The notes under the pieces are model-generated. The model was not told where the DNA came from. It saw nothing but the letters and a program-made list of their open reading frames with translations, and ran no database searches. Made by a program: the position numbers and the translations under genes. Source: Pseudomonadota bacterium (GTDB lineage: Bacteria; Pseudomonadota; Gammaproteobacteria; Burkholderiales; Burkholderiaceae_B). Taken from it: DNA of 11,825 nucleotides. The number at the start of each line of letters is the position of its first letter. Position 1 is the first letter of the stretch. The stretch spans positions 1 through 11,825 of the forward strand of contig JAEYVD010000284.1 of assembly GCA_023432075.1 (NCBI GenBank), in the 5' to 3' direction. Positions 1 through 7,189 of this stretch are shown in pieces.

Positions 1-148
1 CATGACACTGGCCGACAAGATGGTGCTGGACGAGGTGCGCGCCTTGCACGCGGGCGACAAACCGCCGACGGTGTCGCGCAACGTCAGCTACCTGGCCATG
101 AACGCGGCGCAAGGATTTTCGTTGCGCCGCGACCCCCATTCACGATGA
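1..148 (+). CDS. C-terminal end of an unidentified protein (5' truncated by window edge)
   Basis: An open frame enters from the left edge (frame of base 2) and stops with TGA at 146-148, giving about 48 visible residues that end in LRRDPHSR. The ATG at base 2 is in frame but is probably internal, because a 48-residue gene ending here would be unusual. The segment contains the stretches VLDEVRALHAGDKPP and VSYLAMNAAQGFSLRR. I do not recognise the family from this tail, and I see no membrane segment or metal motif. The stop lies only 16 bp before the ATG of the next gene, so the two are probably co-transcribed. That it is coding is an inference from the open frame, GC-rich codon use and tight spacing. 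Confidence 0.5.
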   Translation, partial: MTLADKMVLDEVRALHAGDKPPTVSRNVSYLAMNAAQGFSLRRDPHSR

Positions 149-164
149 CGCGCGAGGCTCGATC

Positions 165-2243
165 ATGCTGACTTCTTTGTGGCGCAATTGGCGGGCTTCC
201 CGGGGCGGGGCGCAGCTCGACGTCATCCTGGCCAATGCCGATCCGCAGTCGCCGCTGGCCGAACGCAATCTGTGGCTCATCGACCTGGGCCGCTGGCTGA
301 ACCGGCCGGGCGGCGCACCGTTGCGGCAGGATGGGGGAGATCCGCGCCACGCGCGGCTGCGTTACCTGCTGCAGGTGCTGGAAAACAATCCCGCCGTGGC
401 CGCGCGCACGGCAGCCACGCTGCGGTCGGTGCTGGTGGACAACGATCCCACCACACTGCTGTGCGACACCGGCGTCGCATCGCAGCCCGGCTTCTGGGGC
501 GAATTGTGGCGCCGCATCGTGGACTGGATGCTGCCCCCGCCCGCCAACCGCGGCGACATGGACGGGTTGTTCACCCTGCTGTTTCGCCGCGCCGGCGACG
601 CGCAATGGATCGAGTCGCTGGACGACGCGACACTGGCCCGCGTGCGCGCGCTGATGCACCGGGACGAAGGCGCCGCTGCGCACGACTCGGACGCGCCCGC
701 CGCCCCCACGCCCGACGCGCTTGCCCGGCGCCTGGCGCATGCACTGACCAGCAGCATGCAGGTGCTCATCAGCCAGGTCCGCGCGGCCGGTCTCAGCCAG
801 GACATCCGCTCGCGCCTGCCGGGCCGCGTGGAAGACACCCCGTTCTTTGCGCTGTCGGATGCGGCCGCCGATCTCTTTGCCAGCACGCCGGACACGCCGC
901 GCGAGTCCGTGGGCCAGCGCCTTAATGTGCTGCGCGCGCTGCTGGATGAATGCCGCGCGGCGGGAGATGCTGTCTACGAAGAACTCAAGCGCAATGGCGT
1001 GGCGGTAGACGTGGTCTACCAGATCGAATGCATGAAGCTGCGCCTGGCGCGTATCGAGCTGCTGCTGAGTGTCTGGATCGACCCCACGCAGCGCCATCGC
1101 TACGTGCACCTGATGGCCGAGCTGATCCGTTGCACGCTGGCGCGCAGCAGCATCCGCCATCTGGCGGCCTCATCGCTCGCCCAGCTGGCGCGCCGCGTGA
1201 TGGACCGCAGCGCGGAAACCGGTGAACACTACATCGCCCGCGACACGCTGGAATACATGGATATGCTCAAGGCCTCCATGGGCGGCGGCTTTGTCGTCGC
1301 GTTCACCGTCTACGTCAAGTTCATCATCACGTCGGCGCATCTGGAGAAGTGGCTGGAAGGCCTGTTGAACGCGTTGAACTACGCGGGCAGCTTTCTGGTG
1401 ATCCAGTTCGCGCATTTCACGCTGGCGACCAAACAGCCGGCCATGACGGGACCGGCGCTGGCCCGCCGGCTGGACGGGGCCTACACGCCCGACGGCCGCG
1501 ACGCCTTCGTCGACGACACGCTGGCGATGGTGCGTTCGAACGCGGCCGCGATTGCGGGCAACCTGGCCGTGGTGTTTCCGCTGGCCTGGGCAATCCAATG
1601 GCTGGCCATGCGGATGCTGGAACAGCCGCTCATCGACGCCGACAAGGCGCAGGACACGCTGCAGTCCCTGTCTTTCTGGGGACCGACGCCGCTTTACGCC
1701 GCGGTGACCGGCGCGCTGATCTGGCTGTCCAGCCTGATCGCCGGATGGGCCGACAACTGGTTTGCGCTGCACCGCGTGCACGACGTGATGGCGTATGGCC
1801 GCCGCACCCGGCAGTTGCTTGGCGCGCGGGGCGCAGCGCGCTGGGCCGGCTTCTGGCGGCGCAACGTGTCCCTGATCGCCGCCAACGTCTCGCTGGGGCT
1901 GATGCTGGGCCTGCTGCCAGTCTTCGTCAGTGCGCTGGGATCGACACTGGAGGTGCGCCACGTGTCGCTCAGCGCCGGCCAGATCGCCGCCGCGCTCGCC
2001 ACGCTGGGCTGGGATGTGGTGCATACGCAGGTGTTCTGGATGGCCGTGGCCGGCACGGTGGCGACCGGCGCCCTGAACGTCATCGTCAGCTTTGCGCTGG
2101 CCTTCAACGTGGCGATGGCCTCGCGCGACATGCGCCGCGACGATCGCACCTCCCTCACGGCCGGCGTGCGACGCCGCATCCTGCGGCGGCCCGCGGCGCT
2201 GTTCTGGCCGGTCAAGCCGCGCCCGGCGCCGGTGGAGTCCTGA
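165..2243 (+). CDS. Gcr-family 'site-specific recombinase' (polytopic membrane protein)
   Basis: This 692-residue protein resembles the family annotated as site-specific recombinase after the neisserial Gcr gene (Pfam SpecificRecomb). The recognition rests on overall layout and stretches such as RYLLQVLENNP (about 66-76) and EHYIARDTLEYMDMLK (354-369) just before a glycine-rich membrane entry. The N-terminal half (1-370) is soluble and largely helical. The C-terminal half has about six hydrophobic segments, near 374-390, 402-420, 458-481, 508-527, 570-590 and 621-650, followed by a basic tail (655-682). I see neither a serine-recombinase catalytic motif nor the Arg-His-Arg-Tyr set of tyrosine recombinases, so the recombinase name is probably a historical misnomer. 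The ATG start is supported by GAGG at 154-157, 7 bp upstream. It closely follows the preceding gene and converges on the pilus operon. Confidence 0.85.
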   Translation: MLTSLWRNWRASRGGAQLDVILANADPQSPLAERNLWLIDLGRWLNRPGGAPLRQDGGDPRHARLRYLLQVLENNPAVAARTAATLRSVLVDNDPTTLLCDTGVASQPGFWGELWRRIVDWMLPPPANRGDMDGLFTLLFRRAGDAQWIESLDDATLARVRALMHRDEGAAAHDSDAPAAPTPDALARRLAHALTSSMQVLISQVRAAGLSQDIRSRLPGRVEDTPFFALSDAAADLFASTPDTPRESVGQRLNVLRALLDECRAAGDAVYEELKRNGVAVDVVYQIECMKLRLARIELLLSVWIDPTQRHRYVHLMAELIRCTLARSSIRHLAASSLAQLARRVMDRSAETGEHYIARDTLEYMDMLKASMGGGFVVAFTVYVKFIITSAHLEKWLEGLLNALNYAGSFLVIQFAHFTLATKQPAMTGPALARRLDGAYTPDGRDAFVDDTLAMVRSNAAAIAGNLAVVFPLAWAIQWLAMRMLEQPLIDADKAQDTLQSLSFWGPTPLYAAVTGALIWLSSLIAGWADNWFALHRVHDVMAYGRRTRQLLGARGAARWAGFWRRNVSLIAANVSLGLMLGLLPVFVSALGSTLEVRHVSLSAGQIAAALATLGWDVVHTQVFWMAVAGTVATGALNVIVSFALAFNVAMASRDMRRDDRTSLTAGVRRRILRRPAALFWPVKPRPAPVES

Positions 2244-2257
2244 CGCCGCCAGGTCGA

Positions 2258-2302
2258 AACGCGACCCGGTCTAACGCGACCCGGTCTAACGAGACCCGGT
2301 CA
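2258..2302. repeat. Three tandem 15-bp units at a convergent gene junction
   Basis: Units at 2258-2272 and 2273-2287 are identical (AACGCGACCCGGTCT). The third, 2288-2302, differs at two positions. Each unit contains GACCCGGTC, an imperfect dyad (GACC-C-GGTC). The array fills most of the gap after the recombinase-family gene, and its last three bases are the stop codon of the minus-strand adhesin gene. A fourth, decayed copy may follow (AACGTGACC from 2304), inside the adhesin gene. Function is unknown: it could be replication slippage, a protein-binding array or part of a termination region. Confidence 0.85.
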
Positions 2303-3283
2303 GAACGTGACCGTGGCGGTGATGACGTCACGGTACGTGCCCGGGCGCGGCGTTGCCTGCGCGGGCACGCGGCCGTACACCGTGAAGGTCTGGTTGGCGC
2401 CCGTGCCGACGCCCGCCCGCGGCGCGCCGCCCGAGGCATCGCCCCACACGGTTGCATACGCCGCATCCTGGAAAAGCTGGTAGTTGACGGTGTCGGCGGC
2501 TGTCGTGTGCTGCATCTTGCGGGCCAGCACGTTGCCGGCGACGGAGCCGCCGTTCAAGGCTACGGAGAACGCGTTGGCGTTGGTGCACCGGACGGTGATC
2601 TGGCTGCTGGCCGTGACCGCCGCGTTCAGCACGCCGCGCGCGGGGAACGCCATGTCCGTCGCGTTGATGGTGCAGTTCTTCTGCACGGTCGACCGGACCA
2701 CCAGCGGAATCGTGATGCGCTGGGTGGGCGCCGCCAGCGGGCAATTCGACAGGCCGGAAAGCAGACCGAACAGCACGTCCAGCGTGCCGGTGGTGGTGTA
2801 GGTCTCGCTGTACAGCGTGTTGGCATTGCCCACGGTCCTGACCGTGGACTGTCCGCCCGGCAGCTTGCCGTAGAACCGGAACGTGGTGGACACATTGCCG
2901 CCGCCCAGCACGGGACCCGTGAGCGTTTGCGACGTGGGCTGCCCCGCGGTGGCCGCGCCCCACACCTGGGTGCGCGCCGCATCGGTGTACAGGTTGTAGT
3001 TCATCCGGTTCGTGCCCGCACCCAGGGCGCGCGCCGCCACGGACGGGCTGGTGTTGCCCACGCCCAGGCTGAAGCACAACCGCGCGCCAATCGCGAGCAG
3101 CGAAAAATTGCAGGTCACGGCGATCTGTCCATCTGCCACCGTGTCGGCCGGCAGCAGCGGATTGACCGTGCCAAAGTCCAGGGTGGCCGTCGTGCCCGCC
3201 GACAGCGCGCAGGTGTTTGCCTGCGCGGCGCCCGCGTATCCCATGCAGAGCCCGGCGGCGGCAAGCAGCAGGGCGATCTTCAT
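2300..3283 (-). CDS. Two-domain spore coat U (SCPU) tip adhesin of a Csu-like pilus
   Basis: The 327-residue product has a signal peptide (1-22, cleavage after AAQA) and two tandem spore-coat-U-type domains, about 23-175 and 180-327. Domain 2 ends with TYRDVITATVTF, the typical C-terminal strand of this family. Likely disulfide partners are Cys25/Cys58 and Cys204/Cys233; Cys70 and Cys181 are also present. The shared features YNLYTDAARTQVWG (96-109) and YQLFQDAAYATVWG (268-281) show the internal duplication. The mature protein begins almost directly with the first domain's Cys, with no N-terminal donor strand. That is what is expected of a subunit that caps the fibre, as CsuE does in Acinetobacter (established for CsuE, inferred here). 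The chosen ATG overlaps the usher stop as ATGA (3280-3283), implying translational coupling; the frame is open upstream, but that would lie inside the usher gene. The adhesin is the last gene of the operon. Confidence 0.9.
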   Translation of the reverse strand: MKIALLLAAAGLCMGYAGAAQANTCALSAGTTATLDFGTVNPLLPADTVADGQIAVTCNFSLLAIGARLCFSLGVGNTSPSVAARALGAGTNRMNYNLYTDAARTQVWGAATAGQPTSQTLTGPVLGGGNVSTTFRFYGKLPGGQSTVRTVGNANTLYSETYTTTGTLDVLFGLLSGLSNCPLAAPTQRITIPLVVRSTVQKNCTINATDMAFPARGVLNAAVTASSQITVRCTNANAFSVALNGGSVAGNVLARKMQHTTAADTVNYQLFQDAAYATVWGDASGGAPRAGVGTGANQTFTVYGRVPAQATPRPGTYRDVITATVTF

Positions 3284-5625
3284 GGCTGGCCTCGCGCCAA
3301 GGGCGTGCACACGACGGGTCCCAGCGTAGGCAGCGGGTCGTCGTCGGCATGCGTGTAATCGAACTCGGCTTCGCACGACACGCCGCCGCCCCGCACCCGC
3401 ACCCGGTTCGTGGCCGCCACGTCCTCCACGAAGGTCAGGCCGTCGTAGCCCACCACCGAGCGCTTGCCGCTCTCGACGTGGGCCACCTCCGCCCCCACCG
3501 GCACGTACGCGCCGTCCGGCAGGGTCAGGATCACCGAGGCCGCCTCGTACTTCTCGACCTTGAAGGTGGTCAGCACGCCCGCGCCGGATTGCGGCACGAC
3601 GACGGCGCGCGTCGAATCCAGCCGCACGTCCACGGGCAGGTCCTCCGGGTCGATGGAGATGCGATTGGTCTGGTACGCGTTCAGGTCCGGCACCAGCAGA
3701 TGGCCGCTGCCATTGGTGCGGCCCAGCTTGCGGTTTTCGTGCAGCACCGCGACATCGGGCGTGCCCTCGGTGGAGACCAGCGCAAAGCTGTCGTTGATGC
3801 GGCGCGACGGGATCACGGCGCCGTCCATCAACACCAGCGACCCCGAGGCCTGCGCGGACGCCTGCGTCCTGCCGCCGTAGTCCTGCACCAGCCCGCTCAC
3901 CAGCCCGTACTGCCCCAAGTACTGGATCTGCCCCTGGTTGAGCTGCATGCCGCCGCTACGGCCGTTCTGCACCGCCCAGCCCCAGCCGCCTTCATAGGGC
4001 ACGCTGCGCTGCGCGTTGACGCTGTAGGTGTCCTGGCCGCCCTGCCGTCCGACCGACACGCCCGCCTGCGTGCGCTCGCCCAGCATCAGCGACAGACCAA
4101 GGAACACGCCTTCCGAATTCGATTGGGAAAAATCCTTGTACGCGCTCAGCGTCAGGACCACGCGGCTATTCAGGTTGGCGGTGTACGAGGCCGAGCCCAG
4201 CTTGGCCATCGGCACGTCCGGCATGCGGTAGCCGATATAGCTGAGCGCCACGCTCTGCGAACGGCCCAGCGGCATCGACACCGTCACGCGCTCGGTCTGG
4301 CGCGGCACCGGCGCGTCCTCGCGTGATCCCAGGTCGCCGTAGTTGCCGACGAGGCGCGTGGCCTGCGTGTCCACGCTGAACTCCGGCCGCACGTACTGAT
4401 AACCCAGGCTCACCTGTGCGCCGCGGAAGTCGCCCGCGCTGCCCGATAGCGAGCCGCTCACGACGCCCAGTTGTCCCAGCTTCGCCATGGCGCCGGCGCC
4501 CGCGTTGTACAACCCCGGGCCGGCCTCGGTGTGCGCCTCCAGCGTCAGGTCGTTGCTGTAGCCGTAACGGCCCGACGCGGTCAGCACGGGCTTGCTGTCG
4601 TAGTCGAACGAGCGAACGCTGAACTGGCGGCGCACGAAGCCCGCCTCCACCGACCAGCTGGACAGCCCCGCGGCCAGCATGCGCGGGTCGATATACAGCG
4701 GCACCGACGTGCTGACGGTGCGGCCCAGCGCGTCGCGCGTGATCAGCGTGGCCTGGCCCGCGCCGGTGATGCCTGGGATCTGGTTGACCACGAACGGCCC
4801 CGGCGGCACGTTGCCCGAATATTGCTGCACGCCGTTGACGAACAACGACACCGACGAGGGCACGACCGACGAGGCGCTCAGCGACGACACCGGAAAGGTG
4901 ACCAGGTCGGGGCGCAGCGCGAAGTTGCGGCCCCATTGAACGCCGGCGACCCGCACCGACCGCGACCAGTTCAGCGACGAGGTGATCGTGTCGCCCAGGC
5001 GCAGCGTACGCAGCGTTTCCTGGTCAGAGCGTGTCCAGAACGTGTCGTAGCGCACGTACTCGTCGCCGCGCCCGCCCAGGTAGGCCGTGCCCGAATTGCT
5101 GAAGACGCCGTTCGAATCGAAATAGCGTTGTTCGGTGTACAGCGACAGCCGGTAGTCGTAATCGGTCTGCGAATAGGCGTCGTAGTTCACCACCAGTCCG
5201 CGCCCGGCCGTCGCCAGCGGGGTCGCCGGCAGGCCGCGGGTATTCACCTCGTAAGGCACGCGCAGGGTATCGGGCAGCACCAGGTCCACCGACTGCGCCG
5301 CCGGGTTGTATACATAGCGCAACCCCGCCACGGCATCCAGGCTGACCTCGCGCGTGTCCGGCATGCCGATCGCGGACAGGTCCACGCCAAGCGAGCGCAG
5401 CGCCGCGCCGCTGACGGACAGCCGCCCGTGCGTATCGTGAAAACGCAGCAGTTGGGATGTGTTGACGCCGTTGATGCTGACCTCCAGGTACACGTCGCGC
5501 TCGGCCATGCTGCCGAACGAAACCAGTTGATCGGGCGTATCCGCCGCCAGGGCCGGCGCACCCAGCAGCAAGAGTGCCAAACCCAAGGCGCGTTGCCCGC
5601 GATGACGGGTAGCGCGCAATGCCAT
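3280..5625 (-). CDS. Outer-membrane fimbrial usher (FimD/PapC/CsuD family)
   Basis: This 781-residue usher forms the outer-membrane pore that takes chaperone-subunit complexes and polymerises the pilus. A signal peptide covers 1-27 (cleavage after PALA). The periplasmic N-terminal domain is about 28-140, and beta-barrel strands start near 145 (for example YDYRLSLYTEQRYF). A plug-like insert at about 240-315 contains VSLFVNGVQQYSGNVPPGPF and the DALGRTVSTSVPLY segment, followed by the rest of the barrel. The C-terminal domain, about 698-781, carries LPDGAYVPVGAEV and a lone cysteine pair, Cys751/Cys773, near the end. The length is slightly below classical FimD/PapC ushers and fits the archaic, Csu-type clade. 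The ATG is preceded by AAGGG on the minus strand. The gene lies 59 bp after the chaperone and overlaps the adhesin start by 4 bp. The clade assignment is inferred from the SCPU partners. Confidence 0.93.
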   Translation of the reverse strand: MALRATRHRGQRALGLALLLLGAPALAADTPDQLVSFGSMAERDVYLEVSINGVNTSQLLRFHDTHGRLSVSGAALRSLGVDLSAIGMPDTREVSLDAVAGLRYVYNPAAQSVDLVLPDTLRVPYEVNTRGLPATPLATAGRGLVVNYDAYSQTDYDYRLSLYTEQRYFDSNGVFSNSGTAYLGGRGDEYVRYDTFWTRSDQETLRTLRLGDTITSSLNWSRSVRVAGVQWGRNFALRPDLVTFPVSSLSASSVVPSSVSLFVNGVQQYSGNVPPGPFVVNQIPGITGAGQATLITRDALGRTVSTSVPLYIDPRMLAAGLSSWSVEAGFVRRQFSVRSFDYDSKPVLTASGRYGYSNDLTLEAHTEAGPGLYNAGAGAMAKLGQLGVVSGSLSGSAGDFRGAQVSLGYQYVRPEFSVDTQATRLVGNYGDLGSREDAPVPRQTERVTVSMPLGRSQSVALSYIGYRMPDVPMAKLGSASYTANLNSRVVLTLSAYKDFSQSNSEGVFLGLSLMLGERTQAGVSVGRQGGQDTYSVNAQRSVPYEGGWGWAVQNGRSGGMQLNQGQIQYLGQYGLVSGLVQDYGGRTQASAQASGSLVLMDGAVIPSRRINDSFALVSTEGTPDVAVLHENRKLGRTNGSGHLLVPDLNAYQTNRISIDPEDLPVDVRLDSTRAVVVPQSGAGVLTTFKVEKYEAASVILTLPDGAYVPVGAEVAHVESGKRSVVGYDGLTFVEDVAATNRVRVRGGGVSCEAEFDYTHADDDPLPTLGPVVCTPLARGQP

Positions 5626-5649
5626 AGACTGCCCTTCTGTGGTTGCCGG

Positions 5650-5669
5650 CCGGCCATGCGGCGGGCCGG
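5650..5669. other. GC hairpin in the chaperone-usher gap
   Basis: CCGGCC at 5650-5655 pairs with GGCCGG at 5664-5669 around an 8-nt loop, inside the 59-bp gap between chaperone and usher. The transcript could form a short stable stem that affects stability or ribosome access, allowing unequal expression of chaperone and usher. No U-tract follows, so a full terminator is unlikely. In DNA this GC-rich, a 6-bp stem may be chance. Confidence 0.3.
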
Positions 5670-5684
5670 AACGCGGTCACGCTT

Positions 5685-6404
5685 TCATCGCGGGTTGACG
5701 GTGACCATGTCGCCGTTGACCAGGGCCCGGATCTTCACGGGCCCGTCGGCGCCCTGCCTGGCCGGGATGTTCCACTGGCGCGCGCGATTGGCCAGCGCGT
5801 AACCCAGCAGCCCCTCCAGTTCCGCCACGGGCTTGCCCGCCCGGTTCAGGATCTGCAGCGCGGCCACCTGGGCATAACGGCTGCCGCTGTTGGACAACCG
5901 CACCACCCATTCGCCGCCGGAACGCTCCACCCGCCAGGCCAGCTCCGGCTCGGGCGACGGCGTCGTGCCGGCCACGAACACCGGCACCGAATAGCGCAGC
6001 CGCAGCACCACGCCATTCACCGCGGCCGAGGACGGATCGGGGATCTCATCGATGATGAGGCGAAAGCCCTGCTGCAACGCGGGCGCATCCTTGGACACGC
6101 GCACCAGCCGCACCAGTTGCTCGCCGCCCGGCGGCACCTGGATGATCGGCGGGCTGGCCTGAATGTCGGAGGTGGGCGACAGCACGTCGCCGCCGTCCGC
6201 CTGTTCCCAACCGTAGATGCGCACCTGTCCGTAGATCGGCGTGGAGCCGGGATTGCGCAACATGATGCCGCCAGCGCCTTGCGTGGGCGCGAGCTCGACC
6301 AGCACCGGGGATATCTGCAGGGCGGCCGCCCCCGCCGCGCCGCCCCAGCCCGCCAGACAGGCCGTCAGACAGGCAGCAGGCAGCGCCCGAAGAAACTTCC
6401 GCAT
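5685..6404 (-). CDS. Periplasmic pilus assembly chaperone (PapD-like)
   Basis: This 239-residue protein is a periplasmic chaperone that binds pilins by donor-strand complementation and hands them to the usher. The N-terminus is hydrophobic and Ala-rich, a signal peptide (about 1-27, ending AAGAAA). The first immunoglobulin-like domain contains LQISPVLVELAP and IMLRNPGSTPIYGQVRIYGW, then the PPGGEQLVRLVRV strand. The RLRYSVPVFV segment matches the chaperone edge strand that fills the pilin groove, with basic residues just before it. The second domain follows (ELAWRVERSGGEWVVRLSNSG, then NRAGKPVAELEG). The ATG has GGGAG 7 bp upstream, and the gene begins 12 bp after the pilin stop. Family membership is clear; the exact clade is inferred from its partners. 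Confidence 0.92.
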   Translation of the reverse strand: MRKFLRALPAACLTACLAGWGGAAGAAALQISPVLVELAPTQGAGGIMLRNPGSTPIYGQVRIYGWEQADGGDVLSPTSDIQASPPIIQVPPGGEQLVRLVRVSKDAPALQQGFRLIIDEIPDPSSAAVNGVVLRLRYSVPVFVAGTTPSPEPELAWRVERSGGEWVVRLSNSGSRYAQVAALQILNRAGKPVAELEGLLGYALANRARQWNIPARQGADGPVKIRALVNGDMVTVNPR

Positions 6405-6416
6405 CGGGCGGCTCCC

Positions 6417-6920
6417 TTAGAAGTAGACCGTCGCGGTGACTGTGGAAGAGTAAGTGCCGGGCGCCGGCGTGTTCTGCGCGGGCACGACGCCGTTGACCTG
6501 AATGGGCGTGGCCGCGCCGGTGCCGGTGCCGCCCACGCGGGCCGCCACGTCGGCGTCGCCCCACACCACGGTCGTGCTGCCCGGCTTGTAGAGCTGGTAC
6601 GCCACGGTCGCGGTATTGGCGCCGGTGCCGCTCAAGAACCGCTGCGCTTCCGTGGATCCCGTGCCGGTGCCCGCATTAAGGCCGACGGTATACGGAGTGG
6701 TGTTGCTGCACGTAACGGAAAGATTGGTGTTGCCGGTCACCGCGGTATTCAGCACGCCCTGGCTGCCGAAATTCAGATCGGGCGCGGAAATGACGCAGTT
6801 GGCGGTAATGGTGAGCGTGACGTTGAAATTGGCGGTGGCGGTCTGAGCGAGCGCCATGCCGGGCGCCACGCCACCTATGCACAGACACAATGTCGCTGCG
6901 CGCAAGGTCGAGCGTTTCAT
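6417..6920 (-). CDS. Major pilin, spore coat U (SCPU) domain protein
   Basis: The 167-residue precursor has a signal peptide (1-25, cleavage after GMALA) and one spore-coat-U domain. The mature N-terminus (about 26-38) alternates hydrophobic residues (ANFNVTLTI), as expected for a donor strand inserted into the neighbouring subunit. Cys42 and Cys71 probably form the conserved disulfide. Family features include the PDLNFGSQGVLNTAV segment, VAYQLYKPGSTTVVWGD and the C-terminal strand TYSSTVTATVYF. It is the first gene of the operon and, with its N-terminal strand, is the probable shaft subunit (CsuA/B-like role). The frame is open for 50 codons further upstream, but the ATG at 6918-6920 is chosen because GGAGG precedes it at 8-bp spacing and a signal peptide begins exactly there. 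Confidence 0.92.
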   Translation of the reverse strand: MKRSTLRAATLCLCIGGVAPGMALAQTATANFNVTLTITANCVISAPDLNFGSQGVLNTAVTGNTNLSVTCSNTTPYTVGLNAGTGTGSTEAQRFLSGTGANTATVAYQLYKPGSTTVVWGDADVAARVGGTGTGAATPIQVNGVVPAQNTPAPGTYSSTVTATVYF

Positions 6921-7032
6921 GAAAAATGCCTCCACGGTATACGGTTGCACCATCAATCCTGCTGCGGATAATCGTACGTCCAAATATTGGAACGCGGAAC
7001 TAAATGGTTTCGTATTCAGGGGGCATTTCTTA

Positions 7033-7062
7033 CGATTATTAACGAATAGATCGTTAATATCG
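7033..7062. promoter_or_regulatory. Inverted repeat ATTAACGA-N5-TCGTTAAT (operator candidate)
   Basis: An 8-bp perfect inverted repeat (7038-7045 and 7051-7058, spacer ATAGA) extends outward by CGAT on both sides, with one extra T on the left. The left arm also carries one ACGATTAT copy (7032-7039). It lies about 115-140 bp upstream of the pilin start codon, a plausible place for a dimeric regulator of the pilus operon. The function is inferred from structure alone. Confidence 0.5.
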
Positions 7063-7152
7063 CAGCGCAATATTGACCACTACCTCTGCCAGCACGGCGA
7101 AAATAGACGTACATATTGTTGTATTTGAATTTCCCTTGGCGTTTCATCAAGT

Positions 7153-7162
7153 GACAATTGTC
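7153..7162. promoter_or_regulatory. Perfect 10-bp palindrome GACAATTGTC
   Basis: A self-complementary 10-mer that ends one base before the 11-bp inverted repeat at 7164-7189. The two together look like a compound binding site. It could also be chance in AT-rich sequence, so confidence is modest. Confidence 0.4.
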
Positions 7163-7163
7163 G

Positions 7164-7189
7164 GACGATTATCCGATTGGATAATCGTC
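7164..7189. promoter_or_regulatory. Perfect 11-bp inverted repeat GACGATTATCC-GATT-GGATAATCGTC
   Basis: Arms 7164-7174 and 7179-7189 match perfectly around the 4-nt spacer GATT. Ten of the 11 bases of the right arm recur at 6966-6975, close to the pilin gene. The arms contain the 8-mer ACGATTAT in both orientations. It is about 170 bp from the MFS start and 245 bp from the pilin start, so it could serve either gene. No U-tract follows on either strand, which favours a protein-binding operator over a terminator. The cognate regulator is not in the window. Confidence 0.55.

Noticed and set aside
84-1160. 358-residue minus-strand open frame
   Set aside because: It lies opposite the recombinase-family gene, is rich in Arg, Gln, His and Ala, and has no recognisable domain; it is a by-product of high GC at third codon positions.
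2258-2302. CRISPR array or phage attachment site
   Set aside because: The 15-bp units abut with no spacers, and there is no integrase or cas gene nearby.
3284-3376. 31-codon N-terminal extension of the adhesin
   Set aside because: It would lie within the usher gene and bury the signal peptide; the ATGA-overlapping start is better.
4471-5802. 443-residue plus-strand open frame opposite the usher
   Set aside because: Composition is dominated by Arg, Val, Ala, Gln and His, with no domain; the usher on the other strand has signal peptide, plug and C-terminal domain.
6921-7070. 50-codon N-terminal extension of the pilin
   Set aside because: The extension is AT-rich regulatory DNA; the internal ATG has a strong GGAGG and begins a signal peptide.
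7164-7189. Intrinsic terminator
   Set aside because: The inverted repeat sits upstream of both divergent genes, not at a gene end, and lacks a U-tract.
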